64,000 nucleotides of DNA, from NCBI GenBank assembly GCA_963766345.1, contig CAVXZL010000010.1, forward strand, positions 434,001 through 498,000. Direction: 5' to 3'. The notes under the pieces are model-generated. The model had not been told where the DNA came from. It saw only the letters and a program-made list of their open reading frames with translations, and did not search any database. This DNA comes from DASVFB01 sp963766345 (GTDB taxonomy: Bacteria; Actinomycetota; Thermoleophilia; Gaiellales; Gaiellaceae). This document shows positions 60,560 to 64,000 of this stretch, in pieces (positions within the stretch are counted from its first letter, which is position 1; every line of letters starts with the position of its first letter). A program made the translations under genes and the position numbers.

Positions 60560-61367
60560 CGAACGACAGAGGCTCCGTTCCTCGCGCGAATGCGCGCTCG
60601 GCCGTGAGCGCCCAGCCGCCGTCGCGCCACGTGTACGTGTGGATGCGCAAGTGCCGCTCGTCGAACTCGTAGACGTGGAGGCCCCGCGCTTCGCCGCGGC
60701 GGCGCGGGCGCGGCTGCCCGAGCCCGGGCGCGACCGAGACCGCCACGCCGTGCTCGCCCCCGGTCGCGATCTCGAACTCGCGCCGCTCGGCGATCGTGCT
60801 CTGGTGGATGTGCCCGGCGACGATCAGCTCCGCGCCGGCGTCGACGAGCGAGGCGAGCACGTGATTCCGGCGGGCGACAGGCTTCTTGCGCGAGCGCCAC
60901 GGTGCCCCGATCAGGTGGTGGTGGAGGACGGCGACGCGCAACTGCGACCCGTTCGAGCCACGCAGCTGTTCCCCCGCATGCGCGAGCTGCGCAGCGCGCA
61001 GCCGGCCGCTCTGATTTCGCCACGGCCGGACCGAGTTGAGCCCGACCGCGAGGATGCGCTCGCTGCGATAGACGGGCTCCGTCGTCTCCCACTGGCGCTC
61101 GAACTGCTCCCAGGTGCGCGTGAACCGTCCGGGGAACGTGTACGGGATGTCGTGGTTGCCGGGCACGCAGAGCAGCGGCGGCCCGAGGCCGCGGAGCAAT
61201 TCCGCCGCGGTGTCGTGCTGCTCGGGCCTGCCGCGATGCGAGAGGTCGCCGCTCGCGATCACGAGCTCGGGCTCGAAGCGCTCCACAATCGGCGCGAGAG
61301 CCCATTCCGCGGTCGTTTTCCCTGCACCTACGTGCAGGTCGGACACGTGCAGGATGCGTGTAAACAT
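60549..61367 (-). CDS. Calcineurin-like metallophosphoesterase
   Basis: A 272-residue phosphoesterase with the five metal-binding motifs: D-x-H (SDLHVG), GD (ASGDLSHRG), GNHD (PGNHDIPYTF), a lone His in VAVLHHHLIG, and GHIHQST. It lies closest to the CpdA/Icc branch acting on cyclic nucleotides, but the substrate cannot be decided. No signal peptide is present. ATG 61367 shares a two-way promoter with the small gene at 61395. Confidence 0.88.
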   Translation of the reverse strand: MFTRILHVSDLHVGAGKTTAEWALAPIVERFEPELVIASGDLSHRGRPEQHDTAAELLRGLGPPLLCVPGNHDIPYTFPGRFTRTWEQFERQWETTEPVYRSERILAVGLNSVRPWRNQSGRLRAAQLAHAGEQLRGSNGSQLRVAVLHHHLIGAPWRSRKKPVARRNHVLASLVDAGAELIVAGHIHQSTIAERREFEIATGGEHGVAVSVAPGLGQPRPRRRGEARGLHVYEFDERHLRIHTYTWRDGGWALTAERAFARGTEPLSFARP

Positions 61368-61376
61368 CGGCGAACC

Positions 61377-61388
61377 AGGCTATACACT
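61377..61388. promoter_or_regulatory. Bidirectional promoter core for the metallophosphoesterase and the 79-residue gene
   Basis: AGGCTATACACT carries TACACT on the plus strand (61383-61388, 6 bases before GTG 61395) and TAGCCT on the minus strand (61382-61377, 9 bases before ATG 61367), or TATAGC one step over. The two are adjacent or overlap on TATA. Only 27 bases separate the start codons. Confidence 0.6.
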
Positions 61389-61394
61389 CGAATC

Positions 61395-61634
61395 GTGACC
61401 GACGAAGCCATCGAGATCTTCGACGACCTCTACCTCGGCATCCGTGCTGGCGGCGCCGTGCGCAAGAAGCGCCGGGGCGAGCCGCTCACGCTGGAGGAGC
61501 AGGAGGCGCTGGGACGGTGGCAGCGCCTCTCGACATGGCGGAAGGCGGTCGCGATCGGCGGGTTCGCCGTCGGCACGTTCGGCCTCGGGGTCGCGCTCGG
61601 CGGCCTCGTGTTCGGCCGCTGGCGCAAGGCCTGA
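61395..61634 (+). CDS. Small membrane protein, 79 residues, unknown function
   Basis: Starts at GTG (MTDEAIEIFDDLYLGIRAGG), with a basic patch (RKKRRG), a possible amphipathic helix (TLEEQEALGRWQRL), and one C-terminal membrane segment (AVAIGGFAVGTFGLGVALGG). No family recognised. It overlaps no gene; the next starts 14 bases after its stop and is probably co-transcribed. Confidence 0.65.
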   Translation: MTDEAIEIFDDLYLGIRAGGAVRKKRRGEPLTLEEQEALGRWQRLSTWRKAVAIGGFAVGTFGLGVALGGLVFGRWRKA

Positions 61635-61648
61635 CCGAACCCGTTCGC

Positions 61649-62110
61649 GTGACTGCCGCTCGCGAGCGGCTCGCTCTGATCACGCCCGTGCGCCTTGTGC
61701 TCGGCGTCGTGCTGCTGGTCGCTGCAACCGCCGCCGGCGCAGGCCCCGGCGCGACGGCGCTCGCATTCGCCGTCGGCGCAGGTGTGGTCGCGTTCGCGGC
61801 GCTTGCGGATCGGCGCGCGCTCGTGCTTCGCGGCGACGTCGAGCCGGAGCCGTTGCCCGATGATGCCGTGCAAGAGCGGAGGTTGCGTGTCGTCGTCGCC
61901 GCGGCATTTCCGAGCACGTTCGGCGTGTCGGTGCTCGGCGCAATCGCACTCGTCGCAGGCAAAGACGTGCTCGGCGCGCTCCTTGGCGGAGTCGTCGCGG
62001 GGCTGGGGATCGCCTCCGGCGTCGGCCTGGTGCAACTCGTCATGTGGGAGCGCGAGCGAGGTGCGTGCCTCTCTGTCGCCAGCGACGGCCGGCAGTTCGT
62101 GCGTGAGTAG
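61649..62110 (+). CDS. Membrane protein, unknown function
   Basis: A 153-residue protein with four hydrophobic segments: TPVRLVLGVVLLVAATAA, ALAFAVGAGVVAFAAL, FGVSVLGAIALVAG and GALLGGVVAGLGIASGVGLV. A cytoplasmic loop DRRALVLRGDVEPEPLPDD separates the halves. GTG 61649 removes 44 residues that would overlap the previous gene out of frame. No family recognised. Confidence 0.65.
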   Translation: MTAARERLALITPVRLVLGVVLLVAATAAGAGPGATALAFAVGAGVVAFAALADRRALVLRGDVEPEPLPDDAVQERRLRVVVAAAFPSTFGVSVLGAIALVAGKDVLGALLGGVVAGLGIASGVGLVQLVMWERERGACLSVASDGRQFVRE

Positions 62111-62111
62111 C

Positions 62112-62594
62112 TCAGCCGACGCCCGGGTTCGGAGCGTACTCGCCGAGGAAGCCGGCGCCGATGATGCGCTGGTCGACGGCCGTCCGACCGACGTAGCACT
62201 CCCACTCGAGACCGTCCGAGCGAAGCGAGCGGCAGCCGCCGTTGACGTGCTTCGTGCGGTCGACCGTCGGCTCGACCGTGCCCTTCCAGTCGGAGACCTC
62301 CGGCGCCGGCGCCTTCGCGAGCATGCAGTGGTACTCCACGTCCTGCCGCACGATCGTGCAGGTCGGGTTCGTTCCGGCGAGCGAGAGGGTCCCCGCGGGG
62401 ATGCTGCGCGCCACCTCGTCCGTTCCGGTCAGCGCCGTCGTTGCGATCGCGACGCCCGGGATCGCGACCGCGAGCACGCCGGCGGCGATCAGGAGCCGCG
62501 GCGACAAGCGCCGTCGACGCGCGCGTGGCGAGGCGAGGTCCGCCGTGGCGGCGCTCTCGATCGCGTCGCCGAGCCGAATCAGCCGTTCGTTCAT
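62112..62594 (-). CDS. Membrane-anchored protein paired with an ECF sigma factor (candidate anti-sigma)
   Basis: A 160-residue protein: a cytoplasmic N-terminus (NERLIRLGDAIESAATADL, then RRRRLSPR), one membrane helix (LLIAAGVLAVAIPGVAIATT), and an outer domain with four cysteines (TCTIV, YHCML, GGCRS, WECYV) that may form two disulfides. It is coupled to the sigma gene (ATGA), as anti-sigma factors are. The zinc-type H-x3-C-x2-C of common anti-sigmas is absent, so assignment rests on context. Confidence 0.68.
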   Translation of the reverse strand: MNERLIRLGDAIESAATADLASPRARRRRLSPRLLIAAGVLAVAIPGVAIATTALTGTDEVARSIPAGTLSLAGTNPTCTIVRQDVEYHCMLAKAPAPEVSDWKGTVEPTVDRTKHVNGGCRSLRSDGLEWECYVGRTAVDQRIIGAGFLGEYAPNPGVG

Positions 62595-63142
62595 GTGGAG
62601 GTCTCCCTTCCGTTTCCAAGTCTGTTGCGGAGCGTGGTCAGGCCGCGGTGCACGCGCAGGCGCGCGGACGGCGGCGTCGTGCCGAGTGCCGCGGCGACGG
62701 CGTCGTAGTCGAGGTCGGCGCCGACGCGCAGGCCGATCGCCCGGCGCTGTCCGTCCGGCAGCTCGGCGAACGCCTCTTCGAGCCCGTCGAGCCACGACTC
62801 GTCTGGCTCCACGGCGGCGTGCTCGGTGTCCAGCCGCTCGAGGACAGCAAGCCGCTCGCATGCGCTGCGCTCGAGACGCCGGCGCCGCACGGACATGAGC
62901 AGGACGTTGCGCGCGATCCCGAACAGCCATGGCGCGGCCGAGCCGGCCGCACGGTCGCGGAAGCGGCGGCGGCTGAGCCACGCTTGCGCGAACGTCTCCG
63001 CCGTGAGGTCGTGCGCCGCGTCGGCGTCGCCGCTGCGACGGAGGTGGTAGCCGTACACACGGCTTGCATGGCGGTCGTACAGCTCGCGGAACGCATGCGC
63101 GTCCGTTCGAGCTGCGCGGAGCAGTTCCGCGTCGGTTCTCAA
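62591..63142 (-). CDS. ECF-family RNA polymerase sigma factor
   Basis: A 183-residue sigma-70 family factor with only regions 2 and 4. Region 2: AFRELYDRHASRVYGYHLRR, DLTAETFAQAWLSRRRFRD and APWLFGIARNVL. Region 4: LEEAFAELPDGQRRAIGLRV and YDAVAAALGTTPPSARLRVH, the helix-turn-helix that reads the -35. TTG 63142 is preceded by AGGAGG (63148-63153). The signal it answers is unknown. Confidence 0.9.
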   Translation of the reverse strand: MRTDAELLRAARTDAHAFRELYDRHASRVYGYHLRRSGDADAAHDLTAETFAQAWLSRRRFRDRAAGSAAPWLFGIARNVLLMSVRRRRLERSACERLAVLERLDTEHAAVEPDESWLDGLEEAFAELPDGQRRAIGLRVGADLDYDAVAAALGTTPPSARLRVHRGLTTLRNRLGNGRETST

Positions 63143-63207
63143 GGGCGCCTCCTGGGGTCGAGTATCGGTGAATTGCGCGGAGGCGCCGCGGCGTTACGGT
63201 CCCCGAG

Positions 63208-64000
63208 CTAGCGCGCGACCAACGCGCACCACGTCACCGACGCCGGCACGACGGGCAGGCCGTCGATGCTCACGCCGGGAACGAGCTCTGAAACCGGCGT
63301 CGGGTCGGCACGCACGTCGCGCTCGAGCTCGAGCTCGACGGTCACGCTCCAGCCCGATGCCGAGAACGCGGCGAGCGCCGAACCGCGAGTCGCGAGACGG
63401 TCGAGCCCGAGCTCGCGCGCCGCCGCCAGGTTCGGCTCGTCGTCGTCACGGAAGAAGACGTGCGTCGCGATCAGCTCGCGCCCGACGCGCCGCAACTCGC
63501 GCAGGAGCGCGCCGGCATCGGGAACGTTCGCAAGGCCGAGGTGCGACACGAGCGTCGCAATCGAGCCGTCCTCGAACGGCAGCGCGCGAGCGTCGGCGAC
63601 GACGTACTCGACCCGTTGCGTGCCGACCCGCGCACGAACTCGCGCGAGCACCGTCTCCGAGACGTCGGTCGCGACGAGCGGCCGGCTCGTGGCTCCGAGC
63701 AGGCGCTCGAGCAGCGTGCCGCGACCGGTCGCAACGTCGGCGACGGTCCCGTCGCCGGCCGCCGCGTGCTCGACGACGCGAGCCAGCATCGCGTCGCGTG
63801 CGTCGCGCACTTCGTTGTTGTAGAGACGCTCGTCGGCCAGCGCGAAGGCTTCGACCGCCGCGGCGTCCCCGTACCGTTCCTCGAGCACCGACGCGCGCAG
63901 GAAGAGGTCGGCGCCGTTCAGCTCGTCATGCGGCGACTCGAGCAACGCGCGCTCGACGTCCGGGTGGTCGCGGAGGTGGCGAGAGAGGGCGGACTCCGAC
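63208..64000 (-). CDS. SAM-dependent methyltransferase (5' end outside window)
   Basis: The frame is open from the window edge to the stop at 63208 (about 263 visible residues). SAM motif I is VADVATGRGTLLERLL, followed by LVATDVSETVLARVR, VVADARALPFEDGSIATLVS (motif II/III) and LLRELRRVGRELIATHVFF. This is the Methyltransf_11 pattern; the glycine motif is VATGRG rather than the usual D-x-G-x-G-x-G. The N-terminal part before residue 75 is helical and of unknown role. A TTG at 63945 is one possible start, but coding may extend beyond the window. Confidence 0.75.
   Translation of the reverse strand, partial: SESALSRHLRDHPDVERALLESPHDELNGADLFLRASVLEERYGDAAAVEAFALADERLYNNEVRDARDAMLARVVEHAAAGDGTVADVATGRGTLLERLLGATSRPLVATDVSETVLARVRARVGTQRVEYVVADARALPFEDGSIATLVSHLGLANVPDAGALLRELRRVGRELIATHVFFRDDDEPNLAAARELGLDRLATRGSALAAFSASGWSVTVELELERDVRADPTPVSELVPGVSIDGLPVVPASVTWCALVAR

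Overview
The window is a dense, roughly 70% GC chromosomal stretch from a free-living actinobacterium. Gene order (comEA-comEC-holA-rpsT-murJ-lepA-hemW-hrcA-dnaJ-prmA-mtaB-HIT-yqeY-phoH-ybeY-dgkA-cdd-era), frequent GTG/TTG starts and frequent leaderless starts suggest Actinomycetota, probably class Thermoleophilia. The class is an inference from gene content, not from a marker gene. I see no prophage, insertion sequence, CRISPR array or rRNA operon.

Layout. 1-4720: end of a YyaL-type thioredoxin protein, a two-gene toxin-antitoxin pair, an EamA transporter, and a minus-strand operon (two cupins, lysA, a short-chain dehydrogenase). 4721-7229: leuS behind a short leader holding an 8-codon ORF with two adjacent Leu codons and an intrinsic terminator, a candidate attenuator. 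7226-23920: housekeeping block for competence (comEA and a shortened comEC), replication (holA), peptidoglycan lipid flipping (murJ), translation (rpsT, lepA, prmA, mtaB, ybeY, era), heat shock (hrcA, dnaJ), heme (hemW) and undecaprenyl-phosphate supply (a DgkA-PAP2 fusion). 23924-28724: divergent methyltransferase and deoC operons; the deoC operon carries a complete aldehyde dehydrogenase, a SnoaL-like protein and a half-length ALDH-like protein. 28727-28915 is a palindrome-rich, repeat-bearing intergenic region. 28928-37321: holin-like membrane protein, Asp-box exported protein, an operon of cell-envelope and secreted proteins (TIM barrel, GT39-like transferase, orphan binding protein, lipoprotein, DyP-like protein), an autoregulated-looking ribbon-helix-helix protein, a PPi-type phosphofructokinase and tRNA-Leu(CAA).

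37461-42789 is a complete branched-chain amino-acid type ABC importer (binding protein, two permeases, two ATPases). 42775-45856 is a convergent operon (GNAT, LarA-like, sucrase/ferredoxin-like). 45882-51091 holds polA, rpsA, coaE and a lytic transglycosylase. 51180-57149 is a regulated operon: RHH regulator, small ORF, DUF4097 protein, serine hydrolase, two MFS transporters and two decayed MFS copies. 57146-64000 holds a DUF1360 protein, uvrB, small membrane proteins, a metallophosphoesterase, an ECF sigma factor with its membrane partner, and a methyltransferase cut by the window edge.

Expression logic. Most first genes of operons have a TANNNT -10 element ending 6-10 nt before the start codon and no Shine-Dalgarno sequence, which indicates leaderless mRNAs. 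Later genes are joined by 1- or 4-base overlaps (TGATG, ATGA, GTGA, TTGA and apparently CTGA). At three divergent gene pairs the two -10 elements overlap on a shared central TA, giving compact two-way promoters. Recognisable Shine-Dalgarno sequences are few, for example before the liv binding protein, the first YeaQ-like gene and the ECF sigma factor.
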